Assembly (NCBI RefSeq): GCF_001506075.1 | Contig: NZ_KQ947475.1 | Span: forward strand, 3,863,130 to 3,927,129 | Length of the DNA: 64,000 bases | Reading direction: 5' to 3' | Source of the DNA: Vibrio sp. MEBiC08052 | Lineage (GTDB): Bacteria > Pseudomonadota > Gammaproteobacteria > Enterobacterales > Vibrionaceae | Shown here: positions 43,013 through 53,221 of the stretch, one piece after another | Position numbering within the stretch: the first letter of the stretch is position 1 | Layout of the letters: every line of letters starts with the position of its first letter | Program-made: the position numbers and the translations under genes | The notes under the pieces: model-generated | Seen by the model: only the letters and a program-made list of their open reading frames with translations | What the model was told of the DNA's origin: nothing | The model's database searches: none

Positions 43013-46000
43013 ATGACGACCACTTTTACAGAAGCTAAGTTGGAACAAGCCATCATCGCGATGCTGGGGCAACACCAAAGTGTCTCGGGCAACACCGTTT
43101 ATCCGCATTTTATCGGCCGTGATATTCCGCGCGCCAGCGAAGAAGAGGTGTTAATCCTCGATGATTTGCGTGCGTTCCTCGCTGAGCGTTATCAAGCCGA
43201 TGGCATTACCGATGCTGAAATCGACGCAATGATTCGCCAGTTGCAAACCCTGCCCGCCAGTGATTTGTATCAGAGCAATAAAACCTTCTGTCAGTGGTTA
43301 AATAATGGTTTCCTGTTCAAACGTGACGATCGCAAGCAAAAAGATCTCTATATCGAATTGATCGATACCCAAGCCTTGTCGCAGCGGCTCAATGCGATGT
43401 TTGTTGCAGGCGATGCCACCATTGGCGATGATCACAACCGTTACCGTTTAGTCAGCCAACTAGAGATTATCGGCACCGATCAGCAAAAACGCATTCCGGA
43501 TGTCATTTTATATGTCAACGGCCTGCCGCTGGTGGTGTTTGAATTGAAATCGGCCGTGCGTGAAGAAGCGACGACGACTTACCATGCTTGGGACCAGTTG
43601 ACTAATCGTTATCGCCGCGATATTCCCAAACTGTTTGTCTATAACGCCCTGTGTATCATCAGCGATGGCGTGAATAACAAAATGGGCAACCTGTTCGCTC
43701 CGTATGAGTATTTCTATTCATGGCGCAAAATTACCGGCAATGAATCTAATGAGAAGCAGGGCATCGATTCACTCAATGCCATGGTCAACGGATTGTTTCA
43801 TCCCACTCGTTTATTAGATGTGATCAAAAATTTCGTCTTCTTCCCGGATACCAGTAAAAAAGAACAAAAAATTTGCTGTCGTTACCCGCAGTATTACGCG
43901 GCACGTAAGCTGTATTACAACATCAGAAAAGAGCGTAAAGTGCTCGATGCCGGTGGTAATGTCGTGCCGTGTGAAGCGGGTGGCAGCGGTAAGGGGGGCA
44001 CTTACTTTGGTGCCACGGGCTGCGGCAAAAGTTTTACCATGCAGTTTCTGGCTCGCTTGCTGATGAAAAGCGTCGATTTTGCCAGCCCAACCATTGTGCT
44101 GATTACAGATCGTACCGATCTGCATGAACAGCTATCTAAGCAGTTTTGTAATGCCACCACGTATATTGGTGATGAAGTGGTTGAACCGGTTACCAGCCGT
44201 CAGGATTTGCGTGACAAATTAGCCGGGCGCGCCAGTGGTGGTGTGTTCCTGACCACCATTCATAAGTTTACCGAAGACATCAAACTGCTGACCAATCGCT
44301 GTAATGTGGTGTGTATTTCTGATGAAGCGCACCGCAGCCAAATTAATCTTGATCTAACAATCAAAGTGGATCAGAACAAAGGCACGGTGAAAAAGACCTA
44401 CGGCTTTGCTAAATACCTGCATGACTCATTACCCAATGCCACATATGTTGGCTTTACCGGGACACCGATCGACGCCACGCTGGATGTGTTTGGTGACCCG
44501 GTAGACAGTTACACCATTGCTGAATCTGTCAATGATGAAATCACCGTGCGGATTGTCTATGAAGGCCGTGCGGCTAAAGTGATTTTGGATAACAGCAAGC
44601 TTGAAGAGATAGAAAAATATTATCAAGCGTGCGAGCAAGCGGGTGCGAATGAGCATCAGATTGAAGAGAGCAAGAAAGCCACGGCCAATATGAATACTAT
44701 TCTGGGAGATCCGGATCGCATCCAAATGTTGGCTGAAGACTTTGTCACCCATTACGAGAAACGGGTTGAGGAAGGTGCGACCGTCAAAGGCAAGGCGATG
44801 TTTGTCTGTGCCAGTCGTGAGATTGCTTATGGCTTCTACCAAGCGGTGAAAGTTCTGCGTCCTCTTTGGTTTATAGAAAAAGGGTTTGAGACGCAACAAG
44901 CCATTGAGGGGATTGCGCTGACCGACAAAGACCAAAAAGAGCTGCTGGCATTACCGATGGTCAATATGGTGATGACGCGTAGCCAAGACGATGTCGCTGA
45001 AATGTATGCACTGCTTGGTACTAAGGATTATCGCAAAGAGCTGGATAAGCAGTTTAAAAATCCGCAGTCGAATTTTAAAATCGCCATTGTGGTAGATATG
45101 TGGTTAACCGGATTTGATGTGCCGGAGCTTGATACCATCTACATCGATAAGCCACTGCAAAAGCACAACCTGATTCAAACCATTTCGCGGGTCAATCGCA
45201 AGTTTGAAGGTAAGGATAAAGGGTTGGTGGTTGATTATATCGGGATTAAATCCCGCATGAATCAGGCGCTTGCGATGTATTCCAAAGTCGATGGAAGCAA
45301 CTTTGAGGAGACTCAACAATCGTTGATTGAAGTGCGTAACCACTTGCACCTGTTGGCGCAGATGTTCCATCACTTCGATAGTCAGGATTACTTTGCCGAG
45401 AATCCGGTCAATCAACTGGCATGTTTGAATCGTGCGGCAGAGTTTGCGCTGCAAACCAAAAAGATTGAATTGCGCTTTATGGGGCTGGTGAAACGCCTGA
45501 AAGCCGCTTATGACGTGTGTGTCGGCAGTGACGCGATCACGCAAGCGGAACGTGAGCAGATTCATTTTTATATCGCGGTACGGTCGATTGTGTACAAACT
45601 GACTAAAGGGGATGCGCCCGATACCGCGCAAATGAATGCGCGAGTCCGGGAGATGATTGCTGAAGCCATTCGTGCCGATGGGGTTGAGGAAATCTTTACC
45701 CTCGGGCAAGACAAAGCGGAAACCATCGATATTTTTGATGATGCCTACATGGATCGCATCAATAAAATCAAACTGCCCAATACCAAAATGCAGTTGCTGC
45801 AAAAAATGCTGCAAAAAGCCATCAATGAATTTAAAAAGGTGAACCAACTGCAAGGGATTAATTTCTCGAAACGCTTTCAGGCACTGGTGGACACGTACAA
45901 TGAGCGCAAAGAAAACGATGCATTGAACGGCGAAGAGTTCGATACCTTTAGCCAAGAGATGACCGATATGATCTACAACATCCGCAGTGAAATGATGTCG

Positions 46001-46306
46001 TTTGAAGACATTGGTATCGATATGGAAGAGAAAGCTTTTCTCGATATTCTGGAGCATATGTGTACCAAGTATCATTTTACTTACGATAACGACAAGATGT
46101 TAGCGCTCGCACAACAGATGAAAGTGGTGGTGGATAACACCGCGCAGTACCCGGACTGGAGCAACCGTGATGACATCAAAGCCAAACTCAAAGTCGATTT
46201 AATTCTGCTACTACATCAGTTCGGCTTTCCGCCTATCGCAAACGATGATGTGTATAAAAGCGTGTTAGAGCAGGCGGTGAACTATAAAAAGCATATGAAC
46301 GCATAA
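43013..46306 (+). CDS. hsdR: Type I restriction enzyme motor/nuclease subunit HsdR
   Basis: 1097 residues, usual length. The N-terminal PD-(D/E)xK nuclease is seen in PDVILYVNGLPLVVFELKSA. The Walker A is FGATGCGKSFTMQFLARLL, the DEAH box is CISDEAHRSQ, and helicase motifs FTGTPID and ISRVNRKFEGKDKG follow. With HsdM and HsdS it translocates and cuts unmethylated foreign DNA. Gap to hsdS is 70 bases. The frame is intact, so the system looks functional. Confidence 0.95.
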   Translation: MTTTFTEAKLEQAIIAMLGQHQSVSGNTVYPHFIGRDIPRASEEEVLILDDLRAFLAERYQADGITDAEIDAMIRQLQTLPASDLYQSNKTFCQWLNNGFLFKRDDRKQKDLYIELIDTQALSQRLNAMFVAGDATIGDDHNRYRLVSQLEIIGTDQQKRIPDVILYVNGLPLVVFELKSAVREEATTTYHAWDQLTNRYRRDIPKLFVYNALCIISDGVNNKMGNLFAPYEYFYSWRKITGNESNEKQGIDSLNAMVNGLFHPTRLLDVIKNFVFFPDTSKKEQKICCRYPQYYAARKLYYNIRKERKVLDAGGNVVPCEAGGSGKGGTYFGATGCGKSFTMQFLARLLMKSVDFASPTIVLITDRTDLHEQLSKQFCNATTYIGDEVVEPVTSRQDLRDKLAGRASGGVFLTTIHKFTEDIKLLTNRCNVVCISDEAHRSQINLDLTIKVDQNKGTVKKTYGFAKYLHDSLPNATYVGFTGTPIDATLDVFGDPVDSYTIAESVNDEITVRIVYEGRAAKVILDNSKLEEIEKYYQACEQAGANEHQIEESKKATANMNTILGDPDRIQMLAEDFVTHYEKRVEEGATVKGKAMFVCASREIAYGFYQAVKVLRPLWFIEKGFETQQAIEGIALTDKDQKELLALPMVNMVMTRSQDDVAEMYALLGTKDYRKELDKQFKNPQSNFKIAIVVDMWLTGFDVPELDTIYIDKPLQKHNLIQTISRVNRKFEGKDKGLVVDYIGIKSRMNQALAMYSKVDGSNFEETQQSLIEVRNHLHLLAQMFHHFDSQDYFAENPVNQLACLNRAAEFALQTKKIELRFMGLVKRLKAAYDVCVGSDAITQAEREQIHFYIAVRSIVYKLTKGDAPDTAQMNARVREMIAEAIRADGVEEIFTLGQDKAETIDIFDDAYMDRINKIKLPNTKMQLLQKMLQKAINEFKKVNQLQGINFSKRFQALVDTYNERKENDALNGEEFDTFSQEMTDMIYNIRSEMMSFEDIGIDMEEKAFLDILEHMCTKYHFTYDNDKMLALAQQMKVVVDNTAQYPDWSNRDDIKAKLKVDLILLLHQFGFPPIANDDVYKSVLEQAVNYKKHMNA

Positions 46307-46436
46307 ATCGCCTCTGCCTCTCCGATAGCCGGTCTCTCAGCCAGATTGGCTATCCCTTATTGTCCCAAGTCTCTGGACCCGAGCACCTCAGTCCAATTTG
46401 AGTTGATCACGATAATTTGAGTTGACTACTACAAAA

Positions 46437-47539
46437 CAACTAGGGTGCTATCCTCCCGCGACAAACCCGTTCCGTCATCTCCCGTAATTTGTCCACTTCA
46501 CTTTGTAAATACGTCAGCTCTTCGGCGGTGATTTCGTAATGTTCGGAATAGCGGGCATCGATGTAGGCGCGTTTGAGGCGCTGGAAGCTGCGGCGGTGGA
46601 ACTTGTTTTCCATCGGGAATAACTCGGCAAAGGCCGGGTCTTGCTGGGCACACATCGAGCGCAGGCTTTCAATATTGTGGGTTTTGGGCAGATAGTTGGT
46701 ACACACCAATAGGGTGCAGGCGAACAGGCGTTCGGTGGCCTGATGAAGCTCAAAAGCAGCGATCGGATAATCTTCGCGTTCAATACAGTGGCCGTAATTG
46801 AGGTAAAACGATTCTGCATTAGCAAACCAACGTTTAAAGTGTTTTGCTGCAATCGAACGTGATTCTTCCTCACTTAAATTCCCCGGCATGGGCAGTTCCC
46901 GCTTATCGGCGCTGAACAGTTCAATGCCCTGTTCTCGAATATCTTTAAAGAAGTAGTGACCTTGCTGAAGTTGCTGATGGACTTCATTGAGTGTGTGGAC
47001 GATCAAGCCGAGTGGGGCAGAGGTGACCCGACGCGCAATCTGCTCTTCGGCACTGTGCCACACCGCGTACTCTTCGACCAATGCCGAGCGGTTGACGATC
47101 ACCAGAATATCGTAGTCGCTGATATAACCGTTGGGGCGGTCGCTGACCCATGAGCCTTTGGCATGGCTGCCAAACAGGATAATTTTAAGGATCCGAAACT
47201 CAGCTTTACTGCCATTTTTGTTGCGTAAGAAATCATCCAGCGTATCGCGTAATACGGTGGTAATGGTGTGAAGTTCTTGTTGCTTCCGCTCCGGGAGGTG
47301 GTCGAGTGCTGTTTTCATCGCGGTTATCCTACTATGAGCCGGGGGTAAAACAAACCGTTACCGCATCGTTCGGTGTTGTTTTTGTTGATGATTTGCGGTT
47401 TTGTCATGGTGATACCCGGCTGTGATTTGATGTCGGTATCGTGAGCGATTTTGTTGGTGGTGGCGATATACGCAGGGGCACTTTGCGACACAATTCAGGA
47501 AAAATCATACTTTTCTAATGCTTGTGGGATATATTGCGC
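46437..47539. repeat. 1.1-kb direct repeat, right copy
   Basis: Matches 34807-35913 in the same orientation, offset about 11.63 kb. Recombination between the two copies would delete the LysM effector, its three small membrane genes and hsdMSR while leaving one intact nucleotidyltransferase-HEPN gene. Confidence 0.88.
46440..47318 (-). CDS. Nucleotidyltransferase (MNT) and HEPN fusion protein, copy 2
   Basis: 292 residues, same layout as the copy at 34810 (LFGSHAKGSW ... SDYDILVIV; late RYSEHYEI). Almost identical except residues ~150-193, where for example KHFKRWFANAESFYLNYG replaces KHFQHWFKSAESYFLGYG. The divergent block lies at the linker and the first HEPN helices, which may set partner or self-regulation specificity. 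Both genes look intact. Confidence 0.85.
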   Translation of the reverse strand: MKTALDHLPERKQQELHTITTVLRDTLDDFLRNKNGSKAEFRILKIILFGSHAKGSWVSDRPNGYISDYDILVIVNRSALVEEYAVWHSAEEQIARRVTSAPLGLIVHTLNEVHQQLQQGHYFFKDIREQGIELFSADKRELPMPGNLSEEESRSIAAKHFKRWFANAESFYLNYGHCIEREDYPIAAFELHQATERLFACTLLVCTNYLPKTHNIESLRSMCAQQDPAFAELFPMENKFHRRSFQRLKRAYIDARYSEHYEITAEELTYLQSEVDKLREMTERVCRGRIAP

Positions 47540-47595
47540 TGCCACTTGGAGGCAACCCGGATACCTTGAGCATAAGAAAGCAGATACAGGACATT

Positions 47596-48066
47596 TTACC
47601 CAGCCTCACCATCTATTAATAGCGATTTTAACACATCGGGAGAAGACGGTAGCATTCCGACTTTTAAGCCAAATGGTTTGAATACCTTGTTGAGAATCTC
47701 TGTATTGTAGCTGCCCCGATCATTCTCTATATCTGAGAGTGTTTTTCTTGAGACATCGACAAGTCTTGCGAACACATCCTGTTTGAGTCCCAGTATATTA
47801 ATGCGCAAACTTTTCAACGCTCGGCCTTGTGTTAGCTCTCCAAGCAATAAGTGTTTGATGATTTTGTTTGCCTCGGTTTTGCGTTCTGCTGCACTTACTG
47901 CTTTGGTGTTTTTTGAGGTTTTCGATCTAGTCGGAGTATTAAGTTGCGATCGTTCTTTGGTCGAATGAGTTGCATTCGTCCCAGTCTTGGGCTGATGTTG
48001 ATTTCGGTTTGCTCTTAGACGAGCCACCGTATCTTGTACGGACTCTTTATTGCTTGGCTTATTCAT
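47596..48066 (-). CDS. HipB-like helix-turn-helix antitoxin/regulator with N-terminal extension
   Basis: 156 residues. The last ~90 residues hold a Cro/C1-type helix-turn-helix (LGLKQDVFARLVDVSRKTLS, then DIENDRGSYNTEILNKVFKP), the form found in HipB-type antitoxins. The first ~65 residues are a basic, low-complexity extension not usual for HipB. ATG 48066 is preferred because GGGGG lies five bases upstream. It follows the HipA-like kinase gene by 38 bases, the reverse of the E. coli hipBA order. Confidence 0.78.
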   Translation of the reverse strand: MNKPSNKESVQDTVARLRANRNQHQPKTGTNATHSTKERSQLNTPTRSKTSKNTKAVSAAERKTEANKIIKHLLLGELTQGRALKSLRINILGLKQDVFARLVDVSRKTLSDIENDRGSYNTEILNKVFKPFGLKVGMLPSSPDVLKSLLIDGEAG

Positions 48067-48104
48067 AGTAGCCCCCATTTAGTGAGCTTTTCTGGATATA
48101 TGAA

Positions 48105-49428
48105 TTAAGTCCAACAGGCTGGCATCTCCAAGATTTGTTCTGGTACTCCTCGTAACGCTAGTCTCTGCTTTAAGTCAATGCATTTACTTGCAGTAACCTC
48201 TAGCTCTTGTAATAACACTTCTTTTGGCACGAGATCAGATAAGGTGTCCGCTATTCCGACGAAGTCGTAAGTTCCGCCAACCTCTAGTGGGGCTTTCCAT
48301 TTTGTTGTTCTTGGAATGCCTTCAGGATCAGCTTTCATTGGTGCGAAGTCGTAAACGGGAGCAAGCTTTATGACTCCATCACCTTTTAAGAATGAAGTGT
48401 TTCTGCCATGGTTATCACTATTACCAAACAAGATGTTGAGTAGATCTCTCTTCACCCATTCAATGACGAAAGCCTGGGTATCAAACCTATACCTTTGGTG
48501 TTTAACCATATTGCTTTCAGTAATTTTTTCTATGAGAGTTCGGATTGTTGTTTCGTGATCAAGAGTGACCCCAGCGCCTTTGTTCAAAATGGAATACACA
48601 GATTCCATGCCAAATCTCTCTATTTGTTGCTCAATTAATTTGAACATCAAATCGAGGAAGCCACAAGGAAGGGTAGTTTAATCCTTCCTCCAAGCGCATA
48701 CCGTCGGTGGAGATCGTTTCAACTCCCATTTCAGTTAGCTCGTGGTAGAAGTAGAACTCAGCTCTTAGAATATTACAGTCGATGGTGCTTCTTGAGCCTC
48801 TAGGGTACTTTACTAAGTAATGTAAGTCGTGGTTGCTATTGTCATCTTGGTATGGATCAATCCATATTTTTTCGCTGCCAGATCCATGATCGAAACCACA
48901 TCTGAGGATCAGTTTTGGCGCTTCACCTCCAGCCCCAGTTGCACCACCTGCGGCTGCCCCTCTTTGCTGTGCGTAGTCGAGGAAATCACCTGCTCGATTT
49001 TTAACATCATCAACAGAGAAGTAGAGGTTGTCTGCTACTTCGTAGCGCTCAGGAAGAGAGTCTTTTATTCTTAAGTTACCAATAGGCGACATCGTGCCAA
49101 ATTTGAGCAAAACATAGTCTTGTTCATCATAACTAAGATCTTCAATATCTAGGTATTTAACCCAGTACCGTCTACTAGCACCGCTAGGCATAATATCGTC
49201 TAGAAACGTTAACCATCCAGGTTTACCCATGTCATCAAAAAAGAATGAGACAGGGTGGTTTAGTGAAACAGCGTGAAAGTCATCTTTATCGTGATGTTCT
49301 AGCGCATAGTCGCCGAGGTAGTTGAGTTCAGTCACTCGGAAATTATGTTGGCTACTTTTAGGGAATGAGATGATACCAATATCTATCCATTCACCTCTGA
49401 TAAAAGCTTGTATGGTTAGTTCTTCCAT
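48105..49428 (-). pseudogene. HipA-like serine/threonine kinase gene, frameshifted
   Basis: HipA-type kinases phosphorylate glutamyl-tRNA synthetase or other targets and cause dormancy. The upstream frame (49428 to 48631) carries the N-terminal domain and first kinase part (GMRLEEGLNYPSLWLPRFDV then a stop). The downstream frame holds the catalytic FGNSDNHGRNTSFL and APVYDFAPM motifs. Removing one A near 48633 (minus-strand T) joins them as RFDVQINEQQIERFGMESVY, so a single-base insertion splits the gene. Start ATG 49428 has GAGGTG six bases upstream. It could be a real inactivation, phase variation or a sequencing error. Confidence 0.85.
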
Positions 49429-49451
49429 CGACAACACCTCTACTTATCAAT

Positions 49452-49551
49452 GAGTAAAACTTTACTCTTAAAGTCATTTTTTTTCAAGTAATGAGTAAAA
49501 ACTTACTCATTAATGCGGAGGGATACTATTTATGAGTAAATTATTACCCAT
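49452..49551. promoter_or_regulatory. Array of three HipB-type operators at 41-bp spacing
   Basis: Three related palindromes sit upstream of the HipA-like gene: 49452-49467 (GAGTAAAACTTTACTC, perfect), 49489-49512 (10-base perfect arms TAATGAGTAA around AAAC) and 49532-49551 (ATGAGTAA / TTACCCAT, one mismatch). Their centres are 41.0 bp apart, about four helical turns, so bound dimers would lie on one face of the DNA. This fits cooperative autorepression by the HipB-like protein. Confidence 0.7.
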
Positions 49552-49651
49552 AGGATGCAAATCAAAATTGTTGATGAGCAGAATGGATTGTTTTAGCTAT
49601 GAAAGCTGCGATAGGGAGTGGGGCGTTAATTGTTTGTGAATAGCCACCGAG

Positions 49652-49884
49652 TCAGTAGACACTAGTTAGTCTTCTCTCATATTGCTTCTCATACTCTACA
49701 GGTGACAATTACCTCGACGGCTCATACTGGCTTCTAGTCCATATTGCTTTAAGAACTCGTTCCAGTCGTGACTTGTATACTGGCTACCTTGATCGGAATG
49801 TACAAGACCTTTTGGATTGGAGAACGTCGCCATGACCCATTTGGTTTCCGGCTCCAACTGACGGAGCGCTGTCACCTCTGGCAT
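49652..49884 (-). pseudogene. Remnant of an IS3-family transposase (OrfB)
   Basis: The minus strand encodes the typical late catalytic block (GLVHSDQGSQYTSHDWNEFL, YGLEASMSRRGNC). It then jumps, with a frame change, to the family's C-terminus PVEYEKQYERRLTSVY and its stop at 49652. The segment between, which carries the last catalytic Glu, is deleted, as is the whole 5' part. Non-functional. Confidence 0.8.
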
Positions 49885-49910
49885 TTACGTGGAATGGATT
49901 ATCATCACTA

Positions 49911-49941
49911 AGAGGGGGCAGCATGTCATGCTGCCCCCTCT
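49911..49941 (-). terminator. Strong hairpin 3' of the GH3 gene
   Basis: Perfect 13-bp stem (AGAGGGGGCAGCA and complement) with a 5-base loop, 54 bases beyond the GH3 stop. The T-rich side is on the plus strand, so on the minus strand it may act as a 3'-end stabiliser rather than a classical terminator. Confidence 0.55.
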
Positions 49942-49995
49942 TTCTGCTTTCTTCTTTCTGTTTTTTCGGTCAAATGTCCGAAGCCGGAATATGGC

Positions 49996-52353
49996 TTATT
50001 CTACCGTGATATCACAGACCATGTGCCATGCTTGCGACAGCACTTTTTTACCTGAGCAGACCTCGATGGTGTGGCGCGATTCAATCTCTTGTGAGGAACG
50101 GCCAATCATCAGCTCAAACTCACCCCCTTCAACGACCCGTTGGTTGGAAGCATCGGTAAAATTCAGCATATCCACCGGTAAATGGAAGGTGACGGTTTTC
50201 TGCTCTCCGGCTTTCAGGAAAACCTTTTTAAAACCTTTCAGCTCCTTCACCGGACGAACAACGGAACAGACTTTATCCCGCACGTATAATTGCACAACTT
50301 CCGCACCGTCACGCTCACCGCTATTGGTAATCGTGACCGACAGCGCGACCGACTCATCAAAATCATATTCAGTTTTGGCAAGTGTCGCATTGCTGTAATC
50401 GAAGTGGGTATAACTGAGCCCAAAGCCGAAGTTGAACTGAGAACCAAAGTGGAATGCGATCGGGGTGCCTGAGCTTTTCAGTTTATGGTTGTAGAAGTAG
50501 GGCACTGCACCGATATTTTTCGGGATCGACACCGTCAGGCGGCCGCTTGGGTTGATCACGCCCGTCAGCATATCTGCGATGGCGTCGGCACCGCCTTGTC
50601 CCGGCTCCCAGCCGTAAACAATGGCAGCGGCTTCGTCTTCAGCACGTCCCAAATGATATGGCCGACCACCAGTGACGAGGATGACAACGGGTTTACCGCG
50701 ATCCAAAGCCGCATCAAGCAGTTGTTGCTGGACGCCCGGCAGGTTGAGCGAATCTGCATCCGAGCCTTCACCGATAGTGCCGGTTTGGAACAAACCAGCC
50801 AGATCGCCGACACACACAACGGCGACATCTGCATCATCAATGATCGACACAGATGAGGCAATCGCGGATGTATCCAAACTGACGGGTGAAACTTTGTCTT
50901 GCGTTACCGCCATATCCACATCACCGGGGAATACCGGTGCGCCGCTTTCGCGTTTGGTGAGAATGTCGCAGCCTTTTTGATAACCAACCAGAGTGACCCG
51001 TTCCGCCAACGCTTCTTTAATCGATTTTGCCACACGCTCGGTGGCATTCACTCCGGCAAAAATGAGATGGACGGGGAAGCTATAGCCGGAAAGCAGCGCC
51101 AAAGGATCATCGGCCGTCGGCCCGATGAGCGCCACTTTGCTCTGTTTTGACAGGGGCAGATGACCATCGTTTTTCAGCAAGACAATCGATTCCGCCGCAG
51201 CTTGGTAAGCCAATTTTTCACTCACTTCATTATGCAGTGCTTCGGTCGGAACCGGGGTGTAAGGGTTTTCAAATAAACCGAGTTCAAATTTGACTGACAA
51301 AACGCGTGCAACAATTTCATTAATTTTTGCTTCTGTAATTAAACCGCGTTCGATGGCTTGGGTGAGGTAAATGGCACATGTGTCGTCCGGTAATTCAACA
51401 TCAAGCCCGGCGTTAAAGGATTGTGCTGCCGCATCGACGCGATCTGTTGCAGTGGCATGGTGTTCGCTCAGCAGCTCAACACCGCCGTAGTCAGCGACGA
51501 CTAAACCATCAAAGCCCCATTGATGACGCAGTACCTCGGTCAGCAAGTATGTAGAACTATGACAGGGTTCACCGTCGATATCATGATAAGCCGGCATTAC
51601 AGACCCGGCATTACCGAGTTTTACTGCCATTTCAAACGGCAACAGGAACGTATCATTGAGCGTTTTAAAACCAATATTGACCGGCGCATGATTCCGCGCG
51701 CCTTCACTGGCAGAGTGGCCGGCATAGTGTTTCAGCGTGGCGATAAAGTCCCGGTTTTTGCCTTGTAATCCTTTGACATAGCTGGTGGCCATCATGCCGA
51801 CAAGGTAAGGATCTTCGGCTAATGTCTCTTCGGTACGCCCCCAGCGGACATCGCGAGATACATCCAACACCGGAGATAACCCTTGTTTGGCACCGACAGC
51901 TCTTGCCTGACGGCTGATATCTTGCGCGACTTGTTCGATCAATTCCGGGTTCCAGGTGTGACCATAATTGATTGACGCGGGATATAGGGTCGCGTCTTTT
52001 GCCATCAGGCCGACGAGGCACTCCTCGTGGGCAATTGCAGGGATTCCCAACCGGGTTTCTTCGACCAGATATTTTTGCAGTTGATTGAGTGCTTTGACGC
52101 CAGCCCCGGCATCGACAATATGTGTGCCGAGAGGGCGCGTGATCTGTCCGAGACCATGCATGAGCTTTTCTTTGACGGAACGCGAAACAGTCTGATTCGA
52201 GAATTCCAGTTCACGTTCTTGGTGATCGCCCTGTTCGTCGAGTATCAGCCATTGCGCGCCTAACTGCGCGATTTTTTCCTCGATTGTCATCTGTGACAGT
52301 AGATCATGAACACGTTCAGACGTTGTGTAGCTCGCATCTTTGTATATTGACAT
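49996..52353 (-). CDS. Glycoside hydrolase family 3 beta-glucosidase
   Basis: 785 residues, cytoplasmic (no signal peptide). The GH3 catalytic barrel begins near LLSQMTIEEKIAQLG, and the nucleophile Asp is in GLVVADYGGVELLSEH. The second domain follows (GDLAGLFQTG, ILVTGGRPYHL), then a fibronectin-III-like C-terminus (TNSGERDGAEVVQLYVRDK). It releases glucose (or another sugar) from the non-reducing ends of oligosaccharides. ATG 52353 is supported by AGGA nine bases upstream. Divergent from the secreted GH16 glucanase, with which it probably forms a beta-glucan degradation pair. Confidence 0.92.
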   Translation of the reverse strand: MSIYKDASYTTSERVHDLLSQMTIEEKIAQLGAQWLILDEQGDHQERELEFSNQTVSRSVKEKLMHGLGQITRPLGTHIVDAGAGVKALNQLQKYLVEETRLGIPAIAHEECLVGLMAKDATLYPASINYGHTWNPELIEQVAQDISRQARAVGAKQGLSPVLDVSRDVRWGRTEETLAEDPYLVGMMATSYVKGLQGKNRDFIATLKHYAGHSASEGARNHAPVNIGFKTLNDTFLLPFEMAVKLGNAGSVMPAYHDIDGEPCHSSTYLLTEVLRHQWGFDGLVVADYGGVELLSEHHATATDRVDAAAQSFNAGLDVELPDDTCAIYLTQAIERGLITEAKINEIVARVLSVKFELGLFENPYTPVPTEALHNEVSEKLAYQAAAESIVLLKNDGHLPLSKQSKVALIGPTADDPLALLSGYSFPVHLIFAGVNATERVAKSIKEALAERVTLVGYQKGCDILTKRESGAPVFPGDVDMAVTQDKVSPVSLDTSAIASSVSIIDDADVAVVCVGDLAGLFQTGTIGEGSDADSLNLPGVQQQLLDAALDRGKPVVILVTGGRPYHLGRAEDEAAAIVYGWEPGQGGADAIADMLTGVINPSGRLTVSIPKNIGAVPYFYNHKLKSSGTPIAFHFGSQFNFGFGLSYTHFDYSNATLAKTEYDFDESVALSVTITNSGERDGAEVVQLYVRDKVCSVVRPVKELKGFKKVFLKAGEQKTVTFHLPVDMLNFTDASNQRVVEGGEFELMIGRSSQEIESRHTIEVCSGKKVLSQAWHMVCDITVE

Positions 52354-53221
52354 AAACAAGTTCCTATCATTGAAGATTCTGTCCATTTTGACGCAGTCTT
52401 GCAAAGCTGCATTTATTCAAATTCACGATCAGGTTACGTTATTTTGTAAATGTGATTCAAATAGAAAAAACTGTAGTAGCACGACATATTTTTGTGAGGC
52501 AAATCTCCGCTACTGAATCATGATGATAACGATAAAGGAATGATATTATTTAAATAAAATGTTGATGTAACATGTAAGTCGTGGGGTTTAAAATAGAACA
52601 ATGCATAATAATAACATTCAATATATGAGATGTTTATCTATTCATCAATGTATTTGTGATTGTTTCTTATTTTTAATGAACATCGCTTGAACGGTTTTTA
52701 AAATTACATATTTATTTGTGATTGATTAAATAACAGATGACGAATAACGTTTGATTCTGGCGGTATCGGGAATATTGTTGTGTAGTTTGTTTTCCTCCTG
52801 AACCCGCCGCTCAGCAATACTTGTGCTCTCTGTGTTTGTGCAGCGTGTTTGTATAGCGAAGACCAATGCACGATCTTACCTGATAACTTGATGTTCAGAT
52901 TTTATGCATCTGCTGATTTTTATTCTCTATATCATATCGCTCAGTATATTTAAAAATAATGAAAATAAGTTTTTATATATCGGGTTATAAATGAAAATGA
53001 CATTGTTATTAATTACATGTCCGGATTCATTTAATTGATAGTTTTAGTTTATTTTTGTGATTATTTTGCGGAGGTATTCATTTAATAAATGTCAAAACTT
53101 GATCTGATACGCAAATAAGTGAATATCCGTATTGCTATGCTTCCCTGAGTTTTATTTTAATTATTGTTGTGATGTTTATGTCTGTCTTGGTTTGATGACG
53201 ATACGTGGATTGAGGATAAAG
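52354..53221. other. Long A/T-rich divergent intergenic region
   Basis: 868 bases between the GH3 and GH16 genes with no credible gene on either strand. It must carry both promoters. I see no strong palindrome or RNA in it. Confidence 0.6.

Noticed and set aside
45104..46075. A 323-codon open frame on the minus strand opposite hsdR
   Set aside because: It is antisense to a clear HsdR coding region; its composition mirrors that gene and no family motif is visible.
46395..46424. Tandem AATTTGAGTTGA repeat near the right 1.1-kb repeat
   Set aside because: There are only two short copies 18 bp apart with no partner at the left repeat; this is too little to call a feature.
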